Of a stretch of DNA of 64,000 nucleotides, positions 36,969 to 48,800 are shown piece after piece. The stretch lies in assembly GCA_032622095.1 (NCBI GenBank), contig CP136064.1, positions 141,377,954 to 141,441,953 on the forward strand, written 5' to 3'. Position 1 is the first letter of the stretch, and each line of letters opens with the position of its first letter. Source of the DNA: Siphonodentalium dalli. Its lineage: Eukaryota; Mollusca; Scaphopoda; Gadilida; Siphonodentaliidae. Made by a program: the position numbers and the translations under genes. The notes under the pieces were generated by a model. That model worked only from the letters and a program-made list of their open reading frames with translations, made no database searches and was not told where the DNA came from.

Positions 36969-37949
36969 GTTGATTTATCGAAGTACATGTATGTGTGAAT
37001 CATATGTCAAAGGACCATAACTCCATTAAAAACGAGAGGCCGATCACGATCGGCAGATGTTAACCCATCCCTTGGCGATAAAAATTTAATATGATCGGAT
37101 AAATGAGAGTTTTGGTGTTGAATTATAGAGTATACTGTTATGTACTATTATAGACAAATGTACATAACACAAATTATTGGAATTTATGGGTCACTGGCAT
37201 TTATATAAGAGAATGCACTGGTACAGGATCTGTAATGCTAAACCGCCACAGCCAGCAAGTCCGTGGGTTAAATGTGTAGGTGTGCCCTGGACATGGAATA
37301 CTTGGGTTAAGAGAGTCCAATTTAAGTTTACAATAATAATGTGTCCTAGTATACAGATAAGCAACCTCACCACTGACCCATTAATACCAATTATATAGCA
37401 CAGCTGTCAAAAAATCACAGGAATTGTTTATGTTGAACACTGACCTCTATTAAACCAATAACAATTATAATGATATCAGACCATCTGAAGATATAACTCT
37501 GCAGCACACAGATGTCCAAGTCTACTGTTAATATCATGTGATGTTTATTGTTGAATCTTTATTTTAAATTAGATACCACAGGCTTCTTTATCAGATTATT
37601 TGCACATTGGCATAAGAAAAATCAGAAAATAATATAGCTTTATCTGAAAGTTTATCAATAGCTACTAGTAAGTAGTCCAAATGCAATTGGTGAATTGGAT
37701 TTAATGTTGCTCCAAACAGATTTACCAGTACATAACACAAGATTTTGGACCGATTTAATCAAATTTGGTGTGGTGATTCGGGGTACCCTTGGCAGAGTTA
37801 TAATGGTTATAATTGTTTTTAATTATTTAAAAAAATTAAAGGGACACATTGGAAATCTTTTTATCAACTTGTATCATAATCATCAATATCTAAATGAAAA
37901 CAAATGACAATGTCAATGACATTTTTTTTATTATTATTATAAAAGTATA
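36969..37949. other. Unassigned DNA between R-B units
   Basis: It contains the 'acgagaggccgatcacgatcggcagatgtt' palindrome segment (37031-37060) attached to a partial 'ccataactcc' block. The rest is AT-rich; the small ORFs on both strands at 37177-37400 have no family features. Confidence 0.4.
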
Positions 37950-38820
37950 TAAAGTATATAAATCGGATCAAACCCATATTCGAACTAGATCTGTATTTTG
38001 GGCTGTGAAACTCACATACCAAATTTGGTTCCAATCAGATAAAAAATGTTTGAGTTATGGCAGAATGTGTGAATTTTAAGTAGAAAAAGGGCCATAACTC
38101 TGTAACAAAAACTCGGATCAAACCCAAATTCGAACTCGATCTGTATTTTGGGTTGATATACCCATATACAAAATTTGCTTCTGATTGGATAGAAAATGTT
38201 TGAGTTATCGCATTACACGTGAAGTGTCTACGGACGGACAGACGGACGGACGGACGGACAGACGGACGGACGGACGGACGAACGACGAGTGGTCAATCCG
38301 GACAACGACACTATGTTTACCATACATGGTATGGGTAAACATAAAAATCCGATCAAACCCATATTCGAACTCAATCTGTATGTTTGGCAGAGTTATGGCA
38401 GAATGCGTAAATTCTAAGTCGAAAAAGGGCCATAACTCCGTAAAGAAAACTCGGATCAAACCCATATTGGAACTCGATCTGTATTTTGGGCCGAGAAACT
38501 CACATACCAAATTTGGTTCCGATCAGATAAAAAATGTTTGAGTTATGGCAGAATGCGTGAATTCTAAGTCGAAAAAGGGCCATAACTCTGTAAAAAAAAG
38601 TCGGAGCAAACCCATATTCGAACTCGATCTGTATTTTGGGCTGAAAACCCCATATACAAAATTTGGTTTTGATCAGGTAAAAAATGTTTGAGTTATCGCA
38701 TTACACGTAAAGTGTCTACGGATGGACAGACGGACGAACGGACGGACGGACGAACGACGAGTGGTCAATCCGGACAACGACACTATGTTTACCATACATG
38801 GTATGGGTAAACATAAAAAC
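37950..38820 (+). repeat. R-B repeat units 2 and 3, head-to-tail
   Basis: Unit 2 (about 37950-38345) and unit 3 (38346-38820) repeat the unit 1 design, with GGAC tracts at 38226-38284 and 38715-38758 and terminal hairpins at 38313-38342 and 38785-38814, each followed by aaaaa. Unit 3 starts immediately after the hairpin of unit 2, so the hairpin marks a unit boundary. Frames with PSVRPSVRPS-type peptides on the minus strand are GGAC translation. Confidence 0.88.
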
Positions 38821-39722
38821 AAATTCTTACAGTTTAACAAAGACATTTGTGACTGAGGTAGTTAAAAATTATTATATGATGGGATAAACAATATAGCAGG
38901 CCTTTAGATTATGCTAATTTGGGGACATTTTGGGGGACCGAGGTGGTGGGTTTGCGAGGGGGGGGGGGTACTCCCTTGTGACTATTGGGGGTACAGCACT
39001 TTTTTTTACAGTAAGTCTAAAATGGGAGCAGTCTGGTTGTTTCTGAAGCATATGAAAGGTGAAAGAACCAATGGCCCCCATATCATTTCCTGGCAACTTG
39101 GGCTTATATCAGCATTCAGCAAGTTATGGTTAATACCCTTATATTTTCAAGTTTTGTAGGTCACAATTTATTGACCACTTGGGAATATTGGATCAGTTGA
39201 CATCAACAAAGCCATTTTATAGATGTATGGTGCTTGAAAGTCCACCAACACACTGATCATGGGTATTTTCAATTAAAATTTGATTTAATCTAACTACTAG
39301 TACATGTATATGCGAACCTGAAAAAAGTTAGAAAGTTGATTTGTTGTGGTCAAATGAAGCAATATACACACACACAAACAGGTCATAAAAAGGGTGATTT
39401 TGCGGTGACATTTTGTCAAATGTGCCTTCTAATTTGGGGACATTTCTATAATTTGGGGACATCGGTAAACGCTGTGAGTTGTGGGGAATATTAAGGCCTG
39501 AATATAGTGTAGTAGATTAAGTCCAATTTCAAGGCAATTGTTCAATATGTGACTAAAGCATGAAACTTTGCACAGATGTACATATTCACATAATAATTGA
39601 TATTAGATGTGGAGCCATGCTGAAATTCCAAATTTAAAGAGTATTTCATGATTGGATAATTTATTAAATGTCGCAATTAATCTTACCATGAAATATGCGA
39701 TTTAAATATTTGGAATATACAG
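38821..39722. other. Unassigned DNA with G-rich stretch
   Basis: 38930-38990 is strongly G-rich on the plus strand (a G run of about 9 and several GGGG clusters). The rest is AT-rich. No gene was recognised. Confidence 0.4.
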
Positions 39723-42293
39723 TAAGGGACCGTAGCGAAATGCAAAAACCGATACCGACCGATGACCGACCGATAGCCGATGTACATCGGTTAAATCGTC
39801 GGTCGACCGATGCGACCGACGTGAAAAACGACCGATGGTTCGACCGATAGGTACATCATTTGACCGATGGCGTACTTAAATTACGACGCCATAACGTCAT
39901 GTTTGTAAGCCAGTGCTATGACTATCGCTCTTCGCATCCAGATAAACGTACAGGTAATAATCCGTCACCAGCTACAAGCATTCGAATGCATGTGTCCACG
40001 AAGGAAACGGAGCAACTAGACGGGAGATAACTCGCCCCGACGGTGATTTTGTGTTTGGGACGACTTGTCTCATGTGGACGGTCATATAATAATTCTTGGT
40101 TGGGATATGTATGGGTTATTTTATTCGTATTTATAAAAAAATCATATTGAATTCTATCTTGACTTTCATTATCACTTCAATTAATCCTTGTGTGCGGGAA
40201 TACAAGGACTTCCTTGACGAGACGGCGCACGTGCATGGAAAAATGTTTTGTAAACACCATCATAACTGTCGGCTAAATGCAGTGTTCTTATGACAAAACA
40301 TTGTATAAACACAATTAATTGTCCTCTAAATTAGTCTTAAAGTGATTTGAAACACTCGGACAGGGTGATAAAATAGAAATGGAGAATAATCTAGCTCAAA
40401 GTAGTAATTTTTACAAATGTATCCAAATTGACAACAAAAGCCGTCATTCTTATCTATTAATTAAATACAGTGATGCTCGATAGTGAAATAAATTTATCTC
40501 AGATAGAATTAAACTGTTGTGTCCCGAACGGCAAGTACACTGCGGCCGAACGGCATGTACACCGGGGACAGATTTCTGGTTTGTATCGTCTTTTTTTCGA
40601 GTTTAAAACAAGTATTTTATAGTAGAAATATACGAAGGTTAGTATTTTTAATTAAAGGAAATTTAAATTCGTACATAACATCGGCTTTGTGGTCATTATG
40701 ACGAATCACATTTATATTTAACCCCACTGTTTCAACGATCTAACGATTTTAATGGGACTTTGTTGTCAAACATAAAAATACCGATGCATCGTTCCCGCGA
40801 GCATGCCATCATGCACGTCGACATAAACCTGTCAATAAATAATCCCGGATTATTTAGTGAGATTTTATTCTCTGCTTTAATTGGTTGGCTGTGGGAGGAG
40901 CTTACCGATATTTTGTTCTAATGTGGTATACTTTGACACCATAACCGAGAATTAGTAAATTAAATTATTCCCATGTTTTATTCGAGTGGCTATTTTATGG
41001 ACAAATGAGCATATTAAATACAACTGTAATATTCTCAATCCATATGTGGCATATCCATTGCCCAGTGAAAATTAACTACGAGCGCCCGAAACTGGAAATG
41101 TGCGACATTTTACGATGTCAGCAATTTATCTGATCTTCGATTTTGAAGACCCCCCCCCCCCCCCCGATGCATACCGAAAGATATTCGGCATTACTCGGTT
41201 TGACGTCTGGGTGTATTCTGCACATACTCCGAACAGATTCCCAATGTGTAACATTCCCGAGCTACGGGACATAACTCTAATCCATACATGCCAAGTTTCA
41301 TAAATATTATCGATTATCACTCGATCTGCTACCAAGGGTGTCATATCATAACATATTGTTGTATCTATATTGTGTATATGTATTTTTGTGTTCTCTTATT
41401 TCATGTTTCAATGTCTTTATGTACACGTATTTCTGCACCCTGTCCACATTTGGATGTCTATATTGCAATAAAGTTATCTATCTAAATACATTTCGGCGTA
41501 TTGAAGGAACAAACACCACAGTCAAGTCGAAACGTGAAATATGTACCTATTTAAGCACTGTATCAATAAGTAATGATTGATAGTGTAGTGAACCCGAACA
41601 TAGCGTGTTGGAATTGATGTTTTCAATAGTAGAATTCGGTACGATTAAAAAAATTAGTTATTTATTTTGTGCGCTCAATTTATTTTATTTTAAAAGTCTT
41701 TTTCTGATGGAAGCGGTGCACTCAGACTGGTGCCCCGTTTCCCGGAAAGCCGATTAATTTAGCACAGTTCTAATCATCCATATCCGGTCTATTGCAAATC
41801 CACATAAACAAACCATGTGGACGCTTTATTCAATTGGTGTATAAACCATGCATCATTTTATTTTGTTATATATATCCATAAAGTATTGTTTACGTATATT
41901 GCCACAAAAAGTGAGTAAAACCCTTGAATGGGAAATTGTTAATCTCCGTTATTTTTGCGCACGTCTGTATATCTCAAACGCCAGGTGCATCAGGCAGAAT
42001 ACACCCAGACGTCGACTGTGTTGCAATCGACATTATTTGCTACATCGTAACTCTTGTTTGAGTGAACATGATTACATGTCACTTTCTCCTCGATTTTCCC
42101 TTTGAAGTTTCATCAAAGGTCCACTTGCATGCTGCCGCGGCTTTGTCTTACGGTAACTACGGCATTGAACGTATTTGAAATATTTAGGTTCATAAAATCT
42201 TTCGCGGCCGAAAAATACCTCATCACGCAGAAACGCTCTTTATTTTTCATTCGGAAGAAAATTATGGCACAGATTTTTATACATTCAATGACA

Positions 42294-42598
42294 GTGAATC
42301 GTCGGCAAAGATCAATGCAATCGTTTTCAATGCACTAGGCCCTACTACAGTGTGTCAGTTGACAACTGTCCGAAAGTTTCATAAATCTTCACAATTGAGT
42401 CTATTAAGTTGTCGTGATTGCGCGAGAATCTATATATAGGTCAATATTCTTCCATAAGAAATATTACACTTCGCGAATGGGAAGTCATGAGGCGATCAAG
42501 TATGATGCATTCATTTATAAACACAATTCAATTCTTCGATTATTTTACCGTATATATGGGTAAATAAATATCTAATTACTGATTGAGACCTATAGTGC
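42294..42598. repeat. Direct repeat inside the 6.1-kb element, copy 1 (copy 2 at 45022-45360)
   Basis: Shared order in both copies: 'tcgtc.gcaaagatcaatgcaatcgttttcaatgca', 'gacaactgtccgaaagttt', 'cttcacaattgagtctattaagttg', 'atgcattcatttataaacacaatt' and 'gattgagacct'. Copy 2 carries small insertions. Between them lies 2.4 kb including the retroposed ORF. Confidence 0.85.
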
Positions 42599-43532
42599 GT
42601 GGGCCCAGGGATTTGCCTATTTTGGGAATGGGTCAGGGTCCGTTCGAATTGGGAAAAATGTGTCTTTACAGACCAAAATTGGAAATATTCCATTGTTTTA
42701 GAAAAATTCAATTTAATCACCATTACACACAAGTAAATAGTAATAATACCGTAATTTTCGGTATATAACACAACTTAAACACAGGTAGGCTAACCCAAAG
42801 ATGGAGTAAAATTCCAGCCCATTGAGGTCTATTTCTCAGCCTCAGGTAAGTTGAAAATTCACAGACACAACGGAAGGATTCAAGCAGTCCACCAAATTTC
42901 GAAGGAAAAACGGTAATGAAACACCCAAGGATGGATAGGTATCTAGTTGTAATTCAATAAATAAAATAAAATAGTTAATACCAAATCAATGTTTCCGTGT
43001 TATCATTCCAATATTGAGGTACCGGTACGGTACTACTCTCGGGCTCCAAATAAATGTGCTGACCAGCTGGCAGACCCAAATGCAGGGGAGAATTCCCAGC
43101 AAATGTTTATAAAATAACAGTGAGGACGTGAAAGTTTTATATTTTATACATAACTCGGCAAGCTTGTTCTTCTCCGCAAGATTATATATATATATTTTTT
43201 TGACAAAAAGTGTCCGCCATGTTCTCGCAGCGAAACAACATTTTTTTATACAGAAATTCCGTAAAGACAGTGCGTAATGAGGCCCCGATGTTTGAGTTTT
43301 TACATATTAAAAACATATCAAATAAAATGCTCCTTATGGAAATTTGCGCACATATTAAGACCTACCTCGTCATCAGTTGTGACACACCCCTTGCATGTGA
43401 GAGCTCGTCACTGCGAACATCTTATTGACGATTTGTTTACTTTCTTTTTGGTATAAGCATGACCTTCGAAACATAATTTGTCACCACCACGATTGTTCTT
43501 AATCAGTTCCATGATTGAAGATATGATTCCAT

Positions 43533-44513
43533 TTTTTTTTTTGCATGGGTGGTTTGGGGGGGCTATCCCCGGGATTGTCGGAAGGACCGATTGGTCCTCC
43601 CCTTAACCCCTCATATTATTGCCATTTATTGAGAAGAAGCTGAAAAAAAGAAGCATTTTATGATGTTATTTTCTTTTTTATTCTTTTGCTTGGATGTTGT
43701 TTCTCCGATGAAGATGGTGGTGGTGGTGGCACGGGTTCTGATCGTGAACCCTGCATGCTGCCAAAGCTGCGTCCGCATGTGCCTGCATCTTGTCTAATCT
43801 GGCAGAGATGGCGTCTCTCTCTGTTGATGTTAGTCTAGGAGCAGGGGGTGGTGGTTCCTGCTCCTTTTCCGCGATGCAGTCGGGGGACACCGGAGGTCTC
43901 GGTGTCGGTGGATTGTAGTCCTCCGCTGCATCCGGGTCTGGAGACGGTGGAAGTGGTGGAAAGTCCTCCGCCCTCACCACAAAGTCGGCGACAGGGACGG
44001 CCGGGGTGACATCGACGTCCCTGTCGTTTCCGCTTCTGATGGATTCTGGCGCGCCGACAGTAGGCTGCTGTTGTTGCTGCGAGGCCAGGTGGGAGGGAAC
44101 TGGGAGTCTCTCAGTTCTCCCCTGTCTCCAACTGGCCTTCCTATCGGCGTCCCTGCGGCGACGTGATGGGGTTTTCTTCTTTCTCTTCTTTAGCATGGTC
44201 CCATCCGTGGTGGTCTGGCCTGCCTTGGACCGGTGGACTCCGGTATGTCCTATCGAGCCGCGGCCAGCAGAGGGTTCTGCTGGAGCGACTCGATACTCCA
44301 AAACCACGTCCACCCGGCCATCGTATGCATAGATGTTCCAACGCACACAATGAGCCAGGTGGAAATCGCTCAGCACGTTGCGGACTTGGCTGGGGATTAA
44401 ACTATCCATAACCAGCCAAGCCCGACAAAAAACTCACGGCCAATCAACGGCTCGTGCGTCAAGCACAGTGCGACCGTCCCGTCGATTGACAGGAACAAGA
44501 ATCGTATGATTCC
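43533..44513 (-). mobile_element. Retroposed single-ORF unit with A tract and 12-bp target duplication
   Basis: The direct repeat ATATGATTCCAT lies at 43521-43532 and 44514-44525 and brackets exactly 981 bp. Next to the left copy is a T run (43532-43542), which is an A tract at the 3' end of the minus-strand unit. An AATAAA lies on the minus strand at 43625-43630, after the ORF stop. Together these are hallmarks of LINE-mediated retroposition. The AATAAA is about 80 nt from the A tract, longer than usual. The unit is markedly GC-richer than its surroundings. It sits inside the 6.1-kb TAA-flanked element, so it inserted after or together with that element. Confidence 0.75.
43678..44409 (-). 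CDS. Uninterrupted 243-aa hypothetical protein of the retroposed unit
   Basis: The ORF has no lesions and starts with the first ATG of the unit, about 105 nt from its 5' end. The N-terminus (residues 1-45) looks like a small folded domain: LSDFHLAHCVRWNIYAYDGR followed by VDVVLEYRV, a W-x-I...G-x-V pattern of alternating hydrophobics. Residues about 73-100 are basic (KKRKKKTPSRRRRDADRKAS), which could be nucleic-acid binding or a nuclear signal. Residues about 112-200 are low-complexity, with polyglutamine and proline-rich segments (FPPLPPSPDPDAAEDYNPPT). A short helix-like Ala-rich stretch (DKMQAHADAALAACRV) precedes a His run. I have an unverified impression of similar 'WNIY...G...L / PSQ-RRD-R' proteins in mollusc and cnidarian annotations. 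It could be an ORF1-like protein of a short retroelement or a retrocopy of a host gene. Function unknown. Confidence 0.6.
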   Translation of the reverse strand: MDSLIPSQVRNVLSDFHLAHCVRWNIYAYDGRVDVVLEYRVAPAEPSAGRGSIGHTGVHRSKAGQTTTDGTMLKKRKKKTPSRRRRDADRKASWRQGRTERLPVPSHLASQQQQQPTVGAPESIRSGNDRDVDVTPAVPVADFVVRAEDFPPLPPSPDPDAAEDYNPPTPRPPVSPDCIAEKEQEPPPPAPRLTSTERDAISARLDKMQAHADAALAACRVHDQNPCHHHHHLHRRNNIQAKE

Positions 44514-45446
44514 ATATGATTCCATGATAACTTTGATAAGGTTATATAGCTGTCTAGAGTTCACTCACTAGAATTCACACTGTGATCATAATTGTCACAA
44601 CATTGTTTCAACTGCGTTGATGTCCCAAACTATCGTCAAAACACTCTTTCATGTTTGTCAGAACACGCTTTCGTGTCTGTCAAAACATTACATCGGCTGA
44701 GTTGACATCGCTTGAGATGGCCTCACTGACCAGGCTTCACTGATCAGTCAAAACATTCTTTGATGTCTGCATTTTATTAGCAAGGTGGGGACATTTCCGG
44801 TGGGTAAATGTCGGGTGGGGCGCTTCCCAACTATAAAGTAACATTTTAATACACTTTCAATGATCCATATATTTTATAAAACCTCTAAAATAAAATTGTT
44901 GGATTATGGCATTATTGAGTGTTTGATTGAGATAATTAAAACGAAAATATCTTGTGCCTAAAAGGAACCCCACACTGGCACAGTAATAGATGTGCATTCC
45001 GGTAAGCACGCGAACATGACTGATTCGTCAGCAAAGATCAATGCAATCGTTTTCAATGCAGTAGGCCCTATTATGTACAGCTGGTCATTTGACAACTGTC
45101 CGAAAGTTTTCATAAAACTTCACAATTGAGTCTATTAAGTTGCCGTCATTTGAATGCGGGGAAGTCAGGTAGCGATTATACAAATAAACTGATAAAGTAT
45201 GACGCATTCATTTATAAACACAATTAAATTCTTTCTCGGTATGGGTAAATACATGTCTAATTACAGATTGAGACCTAGGCCTATCGGACTAGGCTATGAT
45301 AGTAAGTGATTTCTCTCAAACACTATTTTGCGTGTATAACTATAGATAAACTACAGTGCATGGATAAATATGTATATTATGCTCAGCGCGATAGTCATTC
45401 GAATTGACTTTATAAGCATAGATTTCAAGGTTATATGCACGAGTAT

Positions 45447-45668
45447 CGCTTCCATCGGTCGTTTCATCGGTCATTCTATCGGTTCCATCGGTTATTCATC
45501 TGTTCCATCGGTTATTCATCGGCGACTGATACGACGACGTTACAGCGACGTCGCCAAAACACGACTGACACCTGTGTTTTGCGACGTCGCTGTAACGTCG
45601 TCGTATCAATCGCCGATGAATAACCGATGGAACCGATAGAATGACCGATGAAACGACTGATGGAAGCG
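45447..45668. repeat. Long imperfect hairpin (arms of about 95-115 bp)
   Basis: The left arm (45447-45562) and right arm (45574-45668) are reverse complements, with a 20-bp duplication (ttccatcggttattcatc) and one extra base in the left arm. The loop is 'gactgacacct'. The inner stem 'gtgttttg(g)cgacgtcgctgtaacgtcgtcgtat' is GC-rich. It lies next to the right TIR of the 6.1-kb element. Confidence 0.9.
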
Positions 45669-45751
45669 ATAGAATGACCGATGGAACAGATAGAATGACC
45701 GATGGAACAGATAGAATGACCGATGGAACAGATAGAATGACCGATGAATTT
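45668..45751. repeat. 21-bp minisatellite, 4 copies
   Basis: The unit 'gatagaatgaccgatggaac' + a repeats four times, the last degraded. It shares 'gaccgatgg' with the TIR-proximal motifs. The MTDGTDR peptide repeat in one frame is a by-product. Confidence 0.92.
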
Positions 45752-45822
45752 ATTACAATCGGTCATCGGTCGGTATCGGTTATCGGTCGATATCGGTTTT
45801 TGCATTTCGCGACGGTCCCTAA

Positions 45823-48800
45823 GTATGACTCTGTGAGATATAATGCCACATTTTTAGGGTAAAATTTGAACTCCCGCCCATAATGGCAATCAAAATGGCA
45901 GCTAGAAGTGGAAAATTTGACGTTTTTCACTAATATCTTCTAGATCAGTTTCTGCTGTATGGAACGGGTTCAGAATTGTGACATTATTTTTGAATTATGC
46001 ATATTAACTGATTGGGTCAATAAAATATGCCATTCATGAGGTCCCAGCCCCTTGCATGCCCTCAAAAGTTAGAATTTTACAGAACTCGGTATGAAATTTC
46101 ACAAAAAAATCAACATTATGATTCAAGTCATATTTTAACAAGAAATGGACAGAACTGTGCACACTAATTTAAGCATACCATTACTTATGAATATTTCAAC
46201 TCACTGGAACCAAACATGTCACTTGGTCTGAAAATGGCTGCCAAAATGTGACCAAACCTGGAAAATTGTAAATATTGGCCTAGCATGCATACATCAATCA
46301 ATACTATAGTGAGGTGAAATCAGTTGTCCGCAAAGACGACATGACACGTTCAGTCAAGTTTGGATTCTGGCCCGCAGAGACAAATGACGCTTTGACGTCA
46401 TTACGCCGTGACTGCCTTCATTTTGTTAACATATGAAACTGATCTAATATGAACCTATGTAGGACATATTCATAACAACTTACTGTCGATAAAGAAATAA
46501 ATACATCAGTCACGTGATTTTCTCACGAAAATGTTGTTTGAATAAGAATTACACCTTCGCGGTATACTGTAATTTATGTGTGACGACACAAGTACGCATG
46601 CCCACCTGGCGCTATAGACGCTGACTGTTCCCATGACAGTCTGTATGACCCAAAAAAAACAAACTTGGAAGCAGCCAATGTCAAACTCCAGAGAAGCTGC
46701 CTCGCGATGTGCAGCGAAATGTCAGTCAGAAATCATGAATCAAAGCGATTCATGAAGTTGGAAATCATTACGACCCTACTATTTAAATATGGAATAGGAT
46801 GTAACCAGTCTCAGCAATGGAACGGATACGAAATATTTTCACAGGATACCCACCGCCAACCGTACCTTTAATCAGTCATGAAAGGACATCGAACCGGTCC
46901 CGGAACGTAAAACTACAATCAAAGGAAATGAGTGGGAAAATAGATACAGCCCCTTTAAGTACCACATTGTCAAGAAAGGTCCGCAAAACGACAAATTCAT
47001 TGTCGCCTTGGAGATGCTAAAAAGTGCCCCAGGATCAGTAAAATTACACCAGGAGAACAGTGGATGTCCCATTAAAAACCGGAAGATGTCATGAAGGATC
47101 TTCAATTGTAAACCCAGGGAGGTAGCCATGAAATTAGGACAGAACATCTATGTCGGGGTAGTTCAACGCTGCCCCAGAAAATTTAATATATGATCCAAAA
47201 GACTGACGAAAAGGTCAACAATATTTATTAGGCATATGGCCGTCATAATGGTTAGGCATTGGCCATCATAACCAATACCCTGGGAAACGGTAGTAAGACA
47301 TTTGGGAAGCGAAGAGCAAACATCATACGATTTAAATACCTACCAATTTTGAACTTTTGAAGAAACCAATATACTCTACAATTTACATATAACGTAACTG
47401 ATGTAATTCTCATAAAGTATCGATTGTGTCTAACACAACATAAATTAAGAAAGAAAACAAATAGCCACTAAAGAACAGTACCGGTACCAAAGCAGAAACT
47501 CAGTACTATATGCTAAATTGGTTTTGAAGTGTTGTTGTAACCAGAGGTTTGGAAGCCTGTACACATGCATAAACACTTATCAGAGCTAGACACCAAGTAT
47601 ATTTGAATAACAGAACCACCACTGATATTCCGGAGTGATGACAAAGTTATGAATGAAACGGCTTGCCATAGTTAGATGGATACCCTTGACCTATTTAAAC
47701 CGGGAGACTTGCAAGTACCCCGCACGATTTCAGTGGTTGTTTTGTGAGCTAATCCACAGTGTCTTGATAACTTCTTCGCATATATGCCGAGAACGAATGG
47801 CAATTTACGTGCAAATGAAACCGAGTTAAACCATAAGATTGTAATTGAATTGTAATATACTAGTATACTGGGTCAAAACCGTAAAGTTATCGGAAACTGG
47901 ACGACCCACAGGAAGATAAACAGAAGACGTGACCCGGGTGAAAACCTGTGGAAATAACATCGCGGAACCGTAATAAAAACAAATAACAGGATACATAGGA
48001 ACAAACGGGCATCCCATGATGCCCTACCGATAAATAGCACGAAGAAGCACTAAGAATTAGCGGCCACGAGATTCGTTAATACGAATAGTATATTGAGTTA
48101 AATAATATCGAACGAAATTACCCGAAAGACAGCATGCTGCTGTGTGATTACTCAAGTGACTTGGCGCCGGACAAAATAGTTCCTCCCTAATATCGATGGG
48201 CTTTATATGTTGTTCCACTGCTTTAGCATATCCTCGTTCCTTTAGGGCAAACAAAGGCATTATCTCAGTTGACACTTAGTGAAGTGAGGAATAGAAGCTG
48301 GCTAATTGAGTGGCTGATTGCCACATCGCTCCGCATGTACTGATGTGATAAGGTCTATGCAGTACTGTGAGATCTATTGATAGCCATTGGGTTTTCCCAG
48401 TAGCAACCATATCGGGATAAAGGATTTGCATTGCTTCACTAGCATCTCCGTTATATTTCAGCAAAAATCATTCACTCCGTAAAATGATAGCCATATTTCC
48501 CATAATGCCCATAAACATCAGCCTGTTCCTATGTGGTCTGGATCAATGAAACTGATAAATTAGTTTGTTGTGGCCTGAATAAATTATGTAAATTTTCGCG
48601 TATTTTCCCAGATTTCTGATCTATTTATATGCATGCACGTACTTTCGATTTGTTTATTGCAGATGGTTCAAATATTTTGTCCATTGTCATTCTAAGAAAA
48701 TTTATTGGATTAATAGTGACAAAAATTTATTCTAGTTAATTGAGTCATGATATTTAACATACCAAGAAAAGGTATGTGTTTTTTATTTATAATTTTATTT

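Larger units (their letters stand above)
39726..45819. mobile_element. 6.1-kb TAA-flanked element, TIR family D (GGGACCGTAGCGAAATGC)
   Basis: Left end GGGACCGTAGCGAAATGCAA and right end (reverse complement) GGGACCGTCGCGAAATGCAA are inverted. The match runs on through 'aaaccgata.cgaccgat.accg' motifs for about 50 bp. TAA lies directly at 39723-39725 and 45820-45822, the PIF/Harbinger-type duplication. The size exceeds that of a MITE. Inside are a retroposed ORF (43533-44513), an internal direct repeat (42294-42598 and 45022-45360), a long hairpin (45447-45668) and a C-run at 41151. No transposase-like ORF is visible, so it is probably non-autonomous. Confidence 0.85.

Noticed and set aside
38205-38510. 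Minus-strand ORF with PSVRPSVRPSVC repeats
   Set aside because: Direct translation of the GGAC minisatellite in an R-B unit.
44006-44411. Several plus-strand and offset ORFs at the retroposed unit
   Set aside because: Shadows of the GC-rich 243-aa minus-strand ORF, which alone matches the A tract, AATAAA and target-duplication orientation.
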